Below are positions 52,346-61,781 of a stretch of 64,000 nt of DNA, one piece after another. The DNA comes from Methylophilus medardensis (GTDB lineage: Bacteria > Pseudomonadota > Gammaproteobacteria > Burkholderiales > Methylophilaceae). The notes beneath the pieces were generated by a model that worked only from the letters and a program-made list of their open reading frames with translations, had not been told where the DNA came from and ran no database searches. Position numbers and translations under genes: made by a program. Each line of letters begins with the position of its first letter. Position 1 is the first letter of the stretch. The stretch lies in assembly GCF_006363915.1 (NCBI RefSeq), contig NZ_CP040946.1. One strand, 5' to 3'.

Positions 52346-53509
52346 ATGAGTGAATATCTTTTTACTTCGGAATCCGTTTCCGAAGGCCATCCCGACAAAT
52401 TAGCTGATCAGGTTTCTGACAGTATTCTGGATGCCATTTTAGCCCAAGACCCAACCGCTCGCGTGGCGGCAGAAACCCTGGCAAACACAGGCTTAGTCGT
52501 ATTGGCCGGTGAAATTACCACTACGGCCAATGTCGATTACATTAAAGTGGCACGCGATGCGATTAAACGGATTGGGTATGACAACACCGATTACGGCATT
52601 GATTACAAGGGTTGCGCGGTATTGGTGGCTTACGACAAACAATCGCCTGACATTGCGCAAGGCGTAGACAACGCGAATGACGATCCGCTTGACCAAGGTG
52701 CCGGCGACCAAGGGCTGATGTTCGGCTATGCGGTGAATGAAACGCCACAATTGATGCCGTTGCCGATCTGGCTCAGCCATCGCGTGATGGAGCGCCAATC
52801 GCAATTGCGTAAAGATGGTCGCTTGCCATGGCTGCGTCCGGATGCTAAATCGCAAGTCACCATTCAATATGTGGATGGTAAACCATTCAAAATTGATACA
52901 GTGCTGGTTTCTACCCAGCACGCGCCCGACATGACGCTAGAAGCGATTCGTGAAGCGGTGATTGAAGAAATTATCAAACCGACATTGCCAGCCGAATTAA
53001 TCAAAGGTGAGATTAAATATCTGGTAAACCCGACTGGCCGCTTTGTGATTGGTGGACCACAAGGGGATTGCGGCCTGACCGGTCGCAAGATTATTGTCGA
53101 TACCTACGGCGGTGCCGCACCTCACGGCGGCGGCGCGTTCTCCGGTAAAGATCCTTCCAAGGTAGACCGTTCTGCGGCCTATGCGGGTCGCTATGTCGCC
53201 AAAAACATTGTGGCTGCCGGTTTGGCTGACAAATGTTTGGTGCAAGTAAGTTATGCCATTGGCGTGGCACAGCCAACGTCCATTATGGTTGAGACTTATG
53301 GCACCGGCAAAATCTCAGATGATCGTCTGACTCAGTTAGTGCGTGAGCATTTTGATTTGCGCCCAAAAGGCATCGTCAAAATGTTAGATTTGCTGCGTCC
53401 TATCTATACAAAAACCGCGGCCTATGGTCACTTTGGCCGTGATGAGCCAGAGTTTACCTGGGAGGCTACCGACAAAGCAGCCGCGTTGCGTGCTGCGGCA
53501 GGCATCTAA
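52346..53509 (+). CDS. metK: S-adenosylmethionine synthetase
   Basis: Makes SAM from methionine and ATP. 387 residues with all family signatures: SESVSEGHPDKLADQVSD at the N-terminus, GAGDQGLMFGYA near residue 117, and GGGAFSGKDPSKVDRSAAY with the phosphate-binding lysines and Asp near residue 260. It supplies SAM to the methyltransferases in this window (Cfa, RsmB, TrmB, MidA-like) whose by-product is removed by AhcY. Monocistronic, ending at the terminator at 53559. Confidence 0.97.
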   Translation: MSEYLFTSESVSEGHPDKLADQVSDSILDAILAQDPTARVAAETLANTGLVVLAGEITTTANVDYIKVARDAIKRIGYDNTDYGIDYKGCAVLVAYDKQSPDIAQGVDNANDDPLDQGAGDQGLMFGYAVNETPQLMPLPIWLSHRVMERQSQLRKDGRLPWLRPDAKSQVTIQYVDGKPFKIDTVLVSTQHAPDMTLEAIREAVIEEIIKPTLPAELIKGEIKYLVNPTGRFVIGGPQGDCGLTGRKIIVDTYGGAAPHGGGAFSGKDPSKVDRSAAYAGRYVAKNIVAAGLADKCLVQVSYAIGVAQPTSIMVETYGTGKISDDRLTQLVREHFDLRPKGIVKMLDLLRPIYTKTAAYGHFGRDEPEFTWEATDKAAALRAAAGI

Positions 53510-53558
53510 GTTCGCATAATGATTATCGTGTGAACATATACCTGTAAAAATATTGTTC

Positions 53559-53588
53559 AAGAGGGCTTTTGGCCCTCTTTTTTTTTCA
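53559..53588 (+). terminator. Terminator after metK
   Basis: AGAGGGC-TTTT-GGCCCTCT-type stem-loop with nine T. Confidence 0.92.
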
Positions 53589-53647
53589 TCTTTTGCCGTT
53601 AACAGAAGATATGATAAGAGTCATTCTGATGGGGTAAGATCGTTGGT

Positions 53648-54877
53648 ATGTTAAAAACAATAGGCATCAAAGAGGTGCGTTTGGGGATGTACATTCATGA
53701 GCTGAAAGGCCCGTGGATGGATCATCCCTTTTGGCGCTCAAAATTTGTGCTTAAAGACCCTGCTGATTTGCAGAAGTTAAAATTAAGCCAATTGCGTGAG
53801 ATTGTCATCGATATCAGCCTTGGTTTGGACGTGTTGCCGGACGAAGTTGAGGAGCATGCGCCGACTGACAAAGAACTGGCCATGTTAGAACTGGATGGCC
53901 CTATCGTCACCGAAGAGATCATGCAACCCGAGGTAAAGCCCACGACGCTTGAAGCAGAACGTGAGCAGGCGGCAAAAATTATTTCCTCCTCACGCAGCGC
54001 GATTTCTTCCATGTTTAAAGATCTGCGCATGGGTAAGGCGATTGAAGCCGAGGCTGTGATGCCGATCGTGGAAGAAATATCTGCGTCGGTTTCGCGGAAT
54101 GTGCATGCGCTCATCAGTCTGGTGCGTTTGAAAACCGTCGATGACTACACCTATATGCACTCGGTTGCCGTCTGTGCCTTGATGACCGCGCTCGCCCGCG
54201 AACTGAAATTGTCTGAGGCCGAGGTCAAGCAAGCGGCACTGGCTGGATTAATGCATGACATGGGCAAAGCAGGCATCCCGTTGCAAATCTTAAATAAGCC
54301 TGGTGCATTGACTGACAACGAGTTTGACGTGATCCGCCAACATCCGAAAATTGGCTACGACATGCTGTTAAAAGCCAATGTATCAGATCCTGTGACTCTC
54401 GATGTTTGTTTGCATCATCACGAAAAAGTGGATGGATCGGGTTATCCCGAAAAGTTAGACGCTGGGCAAATTAGTGTATTTGCCAAAATGGGCGCGATTT
54501 GCGATGTCTACGATGCCGTCACCTCCACCCGCGCCTACAAGCCCGCTTGGGAGCCCGGCATCGCCTTAAAACGCATGGCAAGTTGGACTGGGCACTTTGA
54601 TCCGGTGGTGTTCAAAGCATTTGTCAAAAGCCTGGGGATTTACCCTATTGGTACCGTGGTGATTTTAAAATCTGGCCGATTGGCGGTGGTGGTGAAACAA
54701 ACACCTGAAAGCTTACTCAAGCCGGTAGTCAAAGCCTTTTTTTCCACCAAATCTAAAATGCACATCCCAGTGATCGAGCTGGATCTGTCTAAGGGCATGG
54801 ATGAGATCGTTGGGAATGAGTCCGCCGCGGCTTGGGGTGTCGGCAACATAGACCACCTGTGGACCAATCCTTCGTAA
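53648..54877 (+). CDS. HD-GYP phosphodiesterase with DUF3391
   Basis: Predicted to hydrolyse c-di-GMP. 409 residues: N-terminal DUF3391 (about 1-130; IGIKEVRLGMYIHELKG opening) and HD-GYP domain (about 145-330) with HDMGKAG at 203 (metal ligands His203-Asp204), the HHHEKVDGSGYP segment (GYP at 265-267) and ICDVYDAVTSTRAYKP. Catalytic residues look complete. ATG 53656 is not in frame; TTG/ATG choice here is ATG 53648. Monocistronic, ending at the terminator at 54879. Confidence 0.92.
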   Translation: MLKTIGIKEVRLGMYIHELKGPWMDHPFWRSKFVLKDPADLQKLKLSQLREIVIDISLGLDVLPDEVEEHAPTDKELAMLELDGPIVTEEIMQPEVKPTTLEAEREQAAKIISSSRSAISSMFKDLRMGKAIEAEAVMPIVEEISASVSRNVHALISLVRLKTVDDYTYMHSVAVCALMTALARELKLSEAEVKQAALAGLMHDMGKAGIPLQILNKPGALTDNEFDVIRQHPKIGYDMLLKANVSDPVTLDVCLHHHEKVDGSGYPEKLDAGQISVFAKMGAICDVYDAVTSTRAYKPAWEPGIALKRMASWTGHFDPVVFKAFVKSLGIYPIGTVVILKSGRLAVVVKQTPESLLKPVVKAFFSTKSKMHIPVIELDLSKGMDEIVGNESAAAWGVGNIDHLWTNPS

Positions 54878-54878
54878 T

Positions 54879-54904
54879 AAAAAAGCGCCTCGGCGCTTTT
54901 TTTA
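54879..54904. terminator. Bidirectional terminator between HD-GYP gene and topA
   Basis: AAAAGCGCC-TC-GGCGCTTTT with flanking A and T tracts. Confidence 0.85.
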
Positions 54905-54910
54905 TTGTGG

Positions 54911-57562
54911 TTAGGAGGCTGCCGTTTTTTTGCTGGTGGCAGTTTTTGCAGTGGTTGCTTTGGAGGCCGTGGCTTTCTTTGCAGCAGGTTTCTTTGCTGT
55001 GGCTTTTTTGACGGTGGTCTTTTTGGCAGCCACTTTTTTAACTGGCACTTTTTCGCTATCTGTTGCTTTTGCGGCTGCTTTCTTTGCAGCGGGTTTCTTA
55101 CTCGCAGTTTTTCCGCCATCTTTCGCGGCTTTTTCCGCCAGCAATTCGAGCGCTTCTTCTACAGTGAGCGCCTCCGGGGTGACGCTCTTGGGCAATGTTG
55201 CACGAATGCCACTGTGCTGCACATACGGGCCATAGCGACCGGAAAACACCTCAATACGGCCTTCACCTGAGGGATGTGCACCCAAGTCAGCCAAGGGCGT
55301 CGGGCCATTGGCAGCGGCCAATAACGTGACTGCGCCTTCTAAATCGATGCTAAAGACACTCTCGGTTTTCGGGATCGACTTGAATTTGCCATCATGATTG
55401 ACATACGGCCCAAAGCGGCCGATGTTGGCCACGATTTTCTTACCCGTTTCAGGATGTTGGCCGAGGTCGCGCGGCAAGCTGAGCAGCATTTGCGCCGTGT
55501 CTATATTGACCTGGCTTAATGGGATCTCTTTGGGGATGCTGACGCGCTTGGGTTTTTTCTTATCGCCCTCAACTGGCTGGCCGACTTGCAAATAAGGGCC
55601 ATAAGGACCATTCATCAGATAAATTTCTTTTTGGGTCTCGGTATCCGTCCCAATGACGACCGGCTCGCTGGCCGCATTCGCCTCGCCGTCTAAGTTGCGC
55701 TTGTAATCACATTTTGGCGTCGCATTATAGCCTGTACAGCCAATGAAGCTGCCATAGCGGCTTAATTGCTTTTGCAACTGCTTGCCGCATTTTGGACACA
55801 TTTCATCAATCAGCTCATTGCCGGGACGCTCCACATCGGCCTTCATCAGAATCTGCTGATTGAAGCCTTGCCAGAACTTATCCATGACCGGCACCCAGTC
55901 GAGGTTGCCTTCCGCGATCTCGTCAAGCTCGTTTTCCAGTTTGGCGGTGAAGTCATAGTCGACATACTGGGTAAAGTGCTCAGTAAGAAACTTGTTCACC
56001 ACGCGGCCCACATCGGTAGGGGTGAAGCGTTTTTTATCCAACACTACATATTCACGGTCTTGCAGGGTGGAAATAATGCTGGCATAAGTAGAAGGACGGC
56101 CAATACCGTGCTCTTCGAGTGATTTCACGAGGCTGGCTTCAGAGTAGCGCGGGGGCGGCTCGGTAAAATGTTGCTCACCGAAAATCTTCTCTACCGTTAG
56201 CACTTCACCTGTCTCAAGATGCGGTAACTTGGCTTCGGCATCTTCGTCGTCCTTGTCGTCGTCTTTGCCTTCCATATATACGGCAATAAACCCAGGAAAC
56301 ACCAATGTTTGTCCGCTGGCACGGAACAGGTTTAATTCAGAGCCGACCGCCAAATCGACGCTGACGGCGTCGTACTTGGCCTGCGTCATCTGACAAGCCA
56401 GCGTACGCTTCCAGATCATTTCATACAATTTGAACTGCTCGTCGTTGAGGTACTGACGCACGCTGGCGGGTGAGCGGGTAATGTCAGTCGGACGAATGGC
56501 CTCGTGCGCCTCTTGCGCATTCTTGGCTTTGGTTTTATACATGATGGGCGATTTGGGCAGGTAGTCTGCATCAAAATGCTTTTTGACGTAATCACGAATC
56601 TGCATCACTGCCTCAGCCGCCAAGCTGAACGAGTCGGTACGCATGTAGGTAATCAAGCCCACCGTGCCGCTGCCGACATCCATACCCTCATACAGTTGTT
56701 GCGCCACACGCATGGCACGGCTAGTGGTGAAGCCCAGCTTGCGCACGGCTTCTTGTTGCAGTGTCGACGTGGTAAATGGTGCTGCGGGGCTACGGTTACG
56801 TTGTTTTTTCTCCACCCGGGTGACGGTGGTTTTGCCCGCAGACGCGAGTAACAACTTGCCGACAATATCCGCTTGCTGCTCTTGGTTGGTGACGGTGAAC
56901 TGCTCGACTTTTTGACCATTCAGTTGCACCAATCTGGTATCAAAGCCATGGGCATGCTTGAGCGCACCCATGTGTATGCTCCAGTATTCTTGGCTGGTAA
57001 ACGCTTCAATCTCCAGCTCACGTTCGACGATTAAACGTAAGGCGGGGCTCTGCACGCGTCCGGCTGAAAGGCCGCGGCGGATTTTTTTCCATAACAGCGG
57101 CGATAAGTTGAAGCCAACGAGATAGTCCAGTGCACGGCGCGCTTGTTGCGCATTGACCAAGTCCATCGAGATATCTCTTGGATGGTCAATCGCGTGCTTG
57201 ACTGCTGATTGCGTGATCTCGTTAAATTCGACCCGCTTGATCAGTTTGTTTTTAATCAGCTTTTTTTCAGCCAGAATCTCCGCAATATGCCAAGAGATGG
57301 CTTCCCCCTCGCGGTCCGGGTCGGTGGCCAGATAAATGCTGTCCGCATTTTTAACCGCTTTGGCAATAGCATCGACGTGTTTGCTGTTCCGGTCGATGAT
57401 GTCATATTTCATGGCGAACTGCTGGGTCGGGTCTACCGCGCCATTTTTGGGAATGAGGTCGCGCACATGCCCGTAAGAAGCCAAGACCTCAAAATCAGCG
57501 CCCAAATATTTTTTGAGAGTTTTGGCCTTGGAAGGTGATTCAACGATCAGCAGTTTTGACAT
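54911..57562 (-). CDS. topA: DNA topoisomerase I with Lys/Ala-rich tail
   Basis: Relaxes negative supercoils. 883 residues: TOPRIM (1-145; LLIVESPSKAKTLKKYLG, DPDREGEAISW), the type IA core with active-site Tyr in GLITYMRTDS (about 305), one clear zinc ribbon (CPKCGKQL...GCTGY...CDY, about 590-620), topoisomerase C-terminal repeats (NGPYGPYLQVG, GRFGPYVNHDG, SGRYGPYVQHSG), and a tail of about 70 residues made of KKPAAKKAAAK-like repeats resembling histone H1. The tail likely binds DNA or RNA polymerase (inference). Divergence from smg/dprA is notable because topA often neighbours them. Confidence 0.96.
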   Translation of the reverse strand: MSKLLIVESPSKAKTLKKYLGADFEVLASYGHVRDLIPKNGAVDPTQQFAMKYDIIDRNSKHVDAIAKAVKNADSIYLATDPDREGEAISWHIAEILAEKKLIKNKLIKRVEFNEITQSAVKHAIDHPRDISMDLVNAQQARRALDYLVGFNLSPLLWKKIRRGLSAGRVQSPALRLIVERELEIEAFTSQEYWSIHMGALKHAHGFDTRLVQLNGQKVEQFTVTNQEQQADIVGKLLLASAGKTTVTRVEKKQRNRSPAAPFTTSTLQQEAVRKLGFTTSRAMRVAQQLYEGMDVGSGTVGLITYMRTDSFSLAAEAVMQIRDYVKKHFDADYLPKSPIMYKTKAKNAQEAHEAIRPTDITRSPASVRQYLNDEQFKLYEMIWKRTLACQMTQAKYDAVSVDLAVGSELNLFRASGQTLVFPGFIAVYMEGKDDDKDDEDAEAKLPHLETGEVLTVEKIFGEQHFTEPPPRYSEASLVKSLEEHGIGRPSTYASIISTLQDREYVVLDKKRFTPTDVGRVVNKFLTEHFTQYVDYDFTAKLENELDEIAEGNLDWVPVMDKFWQGFNQQILMKADVERPGNELIDEMCPKCGKQLQKQLSRYGSFIGCTGYNATPKCDYKRNLDGEANAASEPVVIGTDTETQKEIYLMNGPYGPYLQVGQPVEGDKKKPKRVSIPKEIPLSQVNIDTAQMLLSLPRDLGQHPETGKKIVANIGRFGPYVNHDGKFKSIPKTESVFSIDLEGAVTLLAAANGPTPLADLGAHPSGEGRIEVFSGRYGPYVQHSGIRATLPKSVTPEALTVEEALELLAEKAAKDGGKTASKKPAAKKAAAKATDSEKVPVKKVAAKKTTVKKATAKKPAAKKATASKATTAKTATSKKTAAS

Positions 57563-57673
57563 TGAGGGGTCTGTGTAAGAGTTGGCTAGATAATAGCAAG
57601 CGTTTCAACGACTAGACAACATATCGGTGAGGAAAGTCATGATTTAACGGCTTTCCATCACTAAAAAGTTGTT

Positions 57674-58615
57674 TTATTCTTCTGTGGTCACCGCCAGCGG
57701 AAAAGATTTGCGTGAAAACGCAATGCGCTTCTCATCCTGTGTGGCGATCGTGAGCGGCATGTCTTGATTGCCGAAGGTTTGGTGATCGAACATTTGATCT
57801 TCGTCCTCTTCTTTAGCTTGGCTCAATTGTTTAAAGTCATATAAATCAAAATCTGCCAAATGCGAAGGCTCTACATTGCCAATGGCACGGAATATATTGT
57901 TGACACGTCCCGGCTGTTCGCGTTCCCACTGGTTGAGCATATCCTTGATTTTTTGGCGCTGTAGGTTTTCTTGGCTACCGCACAAATCACATGGAATAAT
58001 CGGAAACTGCATGGCACGGGCATAGGTTGCAATATCTTTTTCCGCACAGTAGGCGAGCGGACGAATCACCATAAACTCACCGCGGTTAGTGGCCAGTTTA
58101 GGTGGCATGGCTTTCATTTTGGCGCCATAAAACATGTTCAAAAACAAAGTTTGTACGATGTCATCGCGATGATGGCCAAGGGCAATCTTGGTGGCCCCTA
58201 ACTGTTGTGCAGTGGTATAAATGATGCCGCGACGCAGCCGAGAGCACAGGCTACAGGTAGTTTTGCCTTCTGGAATTTTTTCTTTAACGATGGAGTAAGT
58301 GTCTGCTTCGACAATCCGGTATTCCACGCCCAGTTTTTCCAGATAGGCGGGCAGAATATCCGCCGGGAACCCGGGTTGTTTTTGGTCAAGATTCATCGCG
58401 ATCAATTTAAAATTGATCGGCGCACGCTCCTGCAGTGCCAGCAAAATCATCAACATTGCGTGACTATCTTTGCCGCCACTCATGCACACAAGCACGGTAT
58501 CGCCCTCTTCAATCATGTTGTAATCGCCAATGGCTTTGCCCGTGGCGCTAATCAACTGATTGCGCAGTTTTAAGAAGTTTTGGCTAACGTCGTCTGGATA
58601 GTGTTTGGTCTTCAT
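57674..58615 (-). CDS. ttcA: tRNA 2-thiocytidine(32) synthetase TtcA
   Basis: ATP-dependent thiolase that makes 2-thiocytidine at tRNA position 32 with an iron-sulfur cluster. 313 residues: PP-loop SGGKDS at 46-51, CSLC (CxxC, about 120) and CDLC (about 211) cysteine pairs for the cluster, and GHHRDDIVQTLFLN. ATG 58615. It stands between topA and the cysteine-cluster gene on the same strand. Confidence 0.95.
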   Translation of the reverse strand: MKTKHYPDDVSQNFLKLRNQLISATGKAIGDYNMIEEGDTVLVCMSGGKDSHAMLMILLALQERAPINFKLIAMNLDQKQPGFPADILPAYLEKLGVEYRIVEADTYSIVKEKIPEGKTTCSLCSRLRRGIIYTTAQQLGATKIALGHHRDDIVQTLFLNMFYGAKMKAMPPKLATNRGEFMVIRPLAYCAEKDIATYARAMQFPIIPCDLCGSQENLQRQKIKDMLNQWEREQPGRVNNIFRAIGNVEPSHLADFDLYDFKQLSQAKEEDEDQMFDHQTFGNQDMPLTIATQDEKRIAFSRKSFPLAVTTEE

Positions 58616-58679
58616 AGCCGCGCATTATAGCCGAAAGCGAAGCAAAGTCACGCTAAGTCGTTGATTATTTGGGTTGATT

Positions 58680-59003
58680 TTATTCGGAAAATTCAACGGC
58701 TACATCACAGGCGGTATCCGCTGCAATCCAGCGTTTGAACAGTCGGCTGGCAAAAGCGTCCAGATTTTGTGGCAACCACCTGATAAAACGGGACGGTTGA
58801 CTCACCATGCCACACCAATAACGCTGCTTGGCATCGCTCCAAATCAGCGCCCGGCAAGGAGTATTGTGTGGCCAAAGTAGCGCCAGACTTACCGGGCAGG
58901 GTTCGGCCGCACAGCAGATGCCACAGCCGTTGCAGGCTGCCCCAAGTGCGGGCTTTGGCGGCGCCAGCGCGTGTATGGTAATGGTTTGCAAAGATGGCTT
59001 CAT
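58680..59003 (-). CDS. YkgJ-type cysteine-cluster protein
   Basis: 107 residues. The N-terminal CNGCGICCAAEPCPV and later Cys residues fit the small YkgJ-like metal or iron-sulfur binding family; the C-terminal half (RYWCGMVSQPSRFIRWLP, KRWIAADTACDV) is conserved in Betaproteobacteria. Function unknown. It starts 7 bases after the pteridine reductase stop, so it is in the same operon. Confidence 0.82.
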   Translation of the reverse strand: MKPSLQTITIHALAPPKPALGAACNGCGICCAAEPCPVSLALLWPHNTPCRALIWSDAKQRYWCGMVSQPSRFIRWLPQNLDAFASRLFKRWIAADTACDVAVEFSE

Positions 59004-59010
59004 GCCGTAT

Positions 59011-59763
59011 CTATAAGCTTAGATGACGTCCGCCATCCACCGCCAACACGTGACCCGTAATAAAAGGGGCATCGAATATCAGAAATTTGACTGCCTTGGC
59101 AATATCAGAGGGTTCGCCAGAACGTTTAAGTAGCGTTTGATTGACCACTTGCTGCCGGTAAGCGGCGTCAAACTCTTGATTATCATCCGGCCAGAGCACT
59201 GGCCCGGGCGCAACAGCATTCACGCGCACGGTCGGCGCCAGCTCTTGTGCCAGCGATTTGGTCAAGCTCACCAAGCCTGCCTTGGCCGCGCTATACACCA
59301 TATAGTTTTTTTTCGGACGCTCGATATGCATGTCGGTGATATTCACAATGCAACCCTGGCTCGCGCGCAAAGCATCACTGGCTGCCTGACTCAAAAAAAG
59401 GGGTGCTTTTAAATTACTACCCATCAGCGTTTCCCATTGCGCCAGATCGATCTGGCCGAGCGGGGTCGGAAAGTAACCGGAAGCATTGTTAATCAACACA
59501 TCTAATCGACCAAAATGGTCGAGGGCGGCATTGACCAATGTTGGTAAGGTGTCGATGTCGAGCAAATTAGCCTGTGCCAACACCACACTGTTTGGCCGCA
59601 ACTGGTTGAGCTCGGTTTGTAAGGCGAGCGCCTCGGTTGCGCTGGTGTGGTAATGCAGCAGGATGTTTGCGCCCTGCTGGTGCAGTGCACGCGTGATCTC
59701 GGCGCCAACACGTTTGGCGCCACCGGTAATCAGCACGACTTTCGAAGCGGAAGGGAAATTCAC
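59011..59763 (-). CDS. Pteridine reductase (SDR family)
   Basis: NADPH-dependent reduction of pteridines is the assigned family role. 250 residues with the SDR cofactor loop TGGAKRVG (about 14-21, Arg typical of pteridine reductases), NNASGYFPTPLGQI, the catalytic YSAAKAG (Tyr and Lys, about 155-159) and a C-terminal DGGRHLSL. Start is GTG 59763. It is divergent from the MidA-like gene, with promoters crowded in the 42 bp between them. Confidence 0.9.
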   Translation of the reverse strand: MNFPSASKVVLITGGAKRVGAEITRALHQQGANILLHYHTSATEALALQTELNQLRPNSVVLAQANLLDIDTLPTLVNAALDHFGRLDVLINNASGYFPTPLGQIDLAQWETLMGSNLKAPLFLSQAASDALRASQGCIVNITDMHIERPKKNYMVYSAAKAGLVSLTKSLAQELAPTVRVNAVAPGPVLWPDDNQEFDAAYRQQVVNQTLLKRSGEPSDIAKAVKFLIFDAPFITGHVLAVDGGRHLSL

Positions 59764-59793
59764 GTTAGTCTCTTTATTCTAGACGGGTCACAT

Positions 59794-59806
59794 TATAATG
59801 GTTGCA
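59794..59806 (+). promoter_or_regulatory. -10 element just upstream of a possibly leaderless start
   Basis: TATAAT at 59794-59799 with ATG 59806 six bases beyond. No good -35 hexamer is evident. Confidence 0.5.
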
Positions 59807-60975
59807 TGATGGCTCAACCGAAATCTTCACAACTGCCGGCGCTGGATGCGAATGCACAATTGCATTCTGATCAGATGCGCAAGCACATCCAGCAACAAAT
59901 AAATGCCAAGGGGGGGTGGATCTCATTTGCAGACTACATGCAGATGGCACTTTATACACCCCACCTTGGCTATTACAGTGGCGACGCCAATAAGTTCGGG
60001 CAAGCCGGTGATTTTGTCACTGCACCTGAAATTTCACCGCTGTTTACGCAGGCGCTTGCCAAGCAAGTGGGGCAGGTGGTGCAGGCCACCGCCGGCGATG
60101 TGCTGGAACTCGGTGCGGGCACGGGCCAATTAGCCAGCGACCTATTGCTGCATTTGGCCGACATCGGACAGTTGCCGCAGCGGTATTTCATTTTGGAGGT
60201 GAGCGCGAACTTGCGTCAACGGCAGCAACAAACATTGCAAAAGCGGCTGCCTGCGGCTTTGTATGCTCGCGTGCAATGGTTAGATGCCTTGCCGGCTGCG
60301 TTGATAGGGGTGGTGGTTGCGAATGAGGTGCTTGACGCCATCCCGGTCCACTTGATCGAGTGGCAAGCGGGCCAATGGCTTGAGCGTGGCTTAAGCTTTG
60401 ACTCGGGGTTGGTTTGGCAATCTCAGCCCTTACAAAATGCTGCACTGGTGACCGGCATGCCGCCCGTCCAATGGCCTGAGGGATACACTACTGAAGTTTG
60501 TCCGGCGGCGCAAGGCTTGGTCGCCAGCCTAGGCCACAAGTTACAACAAGGCATGATGTTGTGGATAGATTACGGTTTTCCTGCGCATGAGTATTACCAT
60601 CCGCAACGGAATCAGGGCACACTCATGTGCCATTTTCAGCACTATGCGCATGATGACCCGTTGATCAATCCCGGGTTGCAGGACATCACTGCCCATGTCA
60701 ACTTTACGGCGATCGCAGAGACCGCGCTGACAGCGGGCTTAAGCTGTGCTGGCTATACCACGCAAGCGCAGTTTTTAATCAATTGCGGCATATTGCAACT
60801 GCTGGAAACCGTGATGCCAGACGACAGTGCGCGCTACCTGCCGATGGTCGCCGCGGTACAAAAGCTACTTTCGCCTGCAGAAATGGGCGAGTTATTCAAA
60901 GTGTTAGCTTTGACTAAAGGGCTCAGTGTGCCTTTGCTCGGGTTTGTGAGTGGGGATAAAAGGCATCAGTTGTAG
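59806..60975 (+). CDS. MidA/NDUFAF7-like SAM-dependent methyltransferase
   Basis: 389 residues. It matches the COG1565 family (human NDUFAF7 methylates an arginine of complex I): SFADYMQMALYTPHLGYYSG, GDFVTAPEISPLFTQALAKQ, VLELGAGTGQLASDLL (SAM motif I, about 100), VANEVLDAIPV and WIDYGFPAHEYYHPQR. In Betaproteobacteria the substrate is unproven. Start at ATG 59806 or 59809; TATAAT ends only 6 bases upstream, suggesting a leaderless mRNA. Confidence 0.88.
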   Translation: MMAQPKSSQLPALDANAQLHSDQMRKHIQQQINAKGGWISFADYMQMALYTPHLGYYSGDANKFGQAGDFVTAPEISPLFTQALAKQVGQVVQATAGDVLELGAGTGQLASDLLLHLADIGQLPQRYFILEVSANLRQRQQQTLQKRLPAALYARVQWLDALPAALIGVVVANEVLDAIPVHLIEWQAGQWLERGLSFDSGLVWQSQPLQNAALVTGMPPVQWPEGYTTEVCPAAQGLVASLGHKLQQGMMLWIDYGFPAHEYYHPQRNQGTLMCHFQHYAHDDPLINPGLQDITAHVNFTAIAETALTAGLSCAGYTTQAQFLINCGILQLLETVMPDDSARYLPMVAAVQKLLSPAEMGELFKVLALTKGLSVPLLGFVSGDKRHQL

Positions 60976-61054
60976 CATGAGTGGTGCGGCGACTGCGGCG
61001 ATGCGCTGCAAGTTGAGCAACCACGCGTAGGTGCAGGAAACCATGCCTCTCAAG

Positions 61055-61068
61055 TATAATGCCGCTCA
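61055..61068 (+). promoter_or_regulatory. -10 element just upstream of trmB start
   Basis: TATAAT at 61055-61060; ATG 61068 follows after 7 bases. Confidence 0.5.
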
Positions 61069-61778
61069 TGACAGAAATTGATCCCTCTATTGAGAGCGCT
61101 GAAGCGCCTTATCAACGCCGTATACGCAGTTTCGTTTTGCGTCAGGGCCGTTTGACCAAAGGCCAAGAGCGCGCATTGCAAACGGCATGGCCCACATTTG
61201 GTATTGAGTATGCCGATCAGCCGCTGGATTTAAACCAAGCCTTTGGTCGCGCCGACAGTAAAAAAATCCTTGAAATTGGTTTTGGCATGGGCGATGCCAC
61301 AGCAAAAATCGCACAAACGTTGCCAGATTGCGATTTTTTGGCGGTTGAGGTGCATACCCCGGGCGTAGGGAGTTTGTTAAAGCTGATGCAGGAGGGGGAG
61401 ATTCAAAACCTGCGCATCGTGCAGCATGATGCGGTTGAGGTGCTACAAAACATGCTTCCAGATGGCTCGCTTGATGGGGTGCATATTTTTTTCCCAGATC
61501 CTTGGCATAAAAAGCGGCATCACAAGCGCCGCTTGATTCAGACCGAATTTATTCAATTAGTTTGCACAAAGTTGAAACCGGGCGCTTATTTGCATGTGGC
61601 CACCGATTGGCAAGCCTATGCTGAGTGGGTATTGGAAGTGCTGCAAGCTGAGCCGCGGCTCCAAAACACCGCAATCGATTACGCCGATAAGCCAGCCTAT
61701 CGGCCACTCACCAAATTTGAAAATCGTGGCTTAAAGTTAGGCCACGGGGTATGGGATTTGGTATTTAAGCGCGCATAG
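61068..61778 (+). CDS. trmB: tRNA (guanine-46-N7)-methyltransferase
   Basis: Makes 7-methylguanosine at tRNA position 46 using SAM. 236 residues from ATG 61068; an ATG at 61059 overlaps the -10 box TATAAT and is unlikely. Landmarks are RRIRSFVLRQGRLTKGQ, ILEIGFGMGDATAKIA (SAM site, about 70), FFPDPWHKKRHHKRRL and TKFENRGLKLGHGVWDLVF. TATAAT ends 7 bases before the ATG, which suggests a leaderless transcript. It converges with engB. Confidence 0.95.
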   Translation: MTEIDPSIESAEAPYQRRIRSFVLRQGRLTKGQERALQTAWPTFGIEYADQPLDLNQAFGRADSKKILEIGFGMGDATAKIAQTLPDCDFLAVEVHTPGVGSLLKLMQEGEIQNLRIVQHDAVEVLQNMLPDGSLDGVHIFFPDPWHKKRHHKRRLIQTEFIQLVCTKLKPGAYLHVATDWQAYAEWVLEVLQAEPRLQNTAIDYADKPAYRPLTKFENRGLKLGHGVWDLVFKRA

Positions 61779-61781
61779 CGC

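Noticed and set aside
54905..55270. Phe/Gly/Cys-rich plus-strand frames over the end of topA
   Set aside because: They are the antisense reading of the Lys/Ala repeats of TopA.
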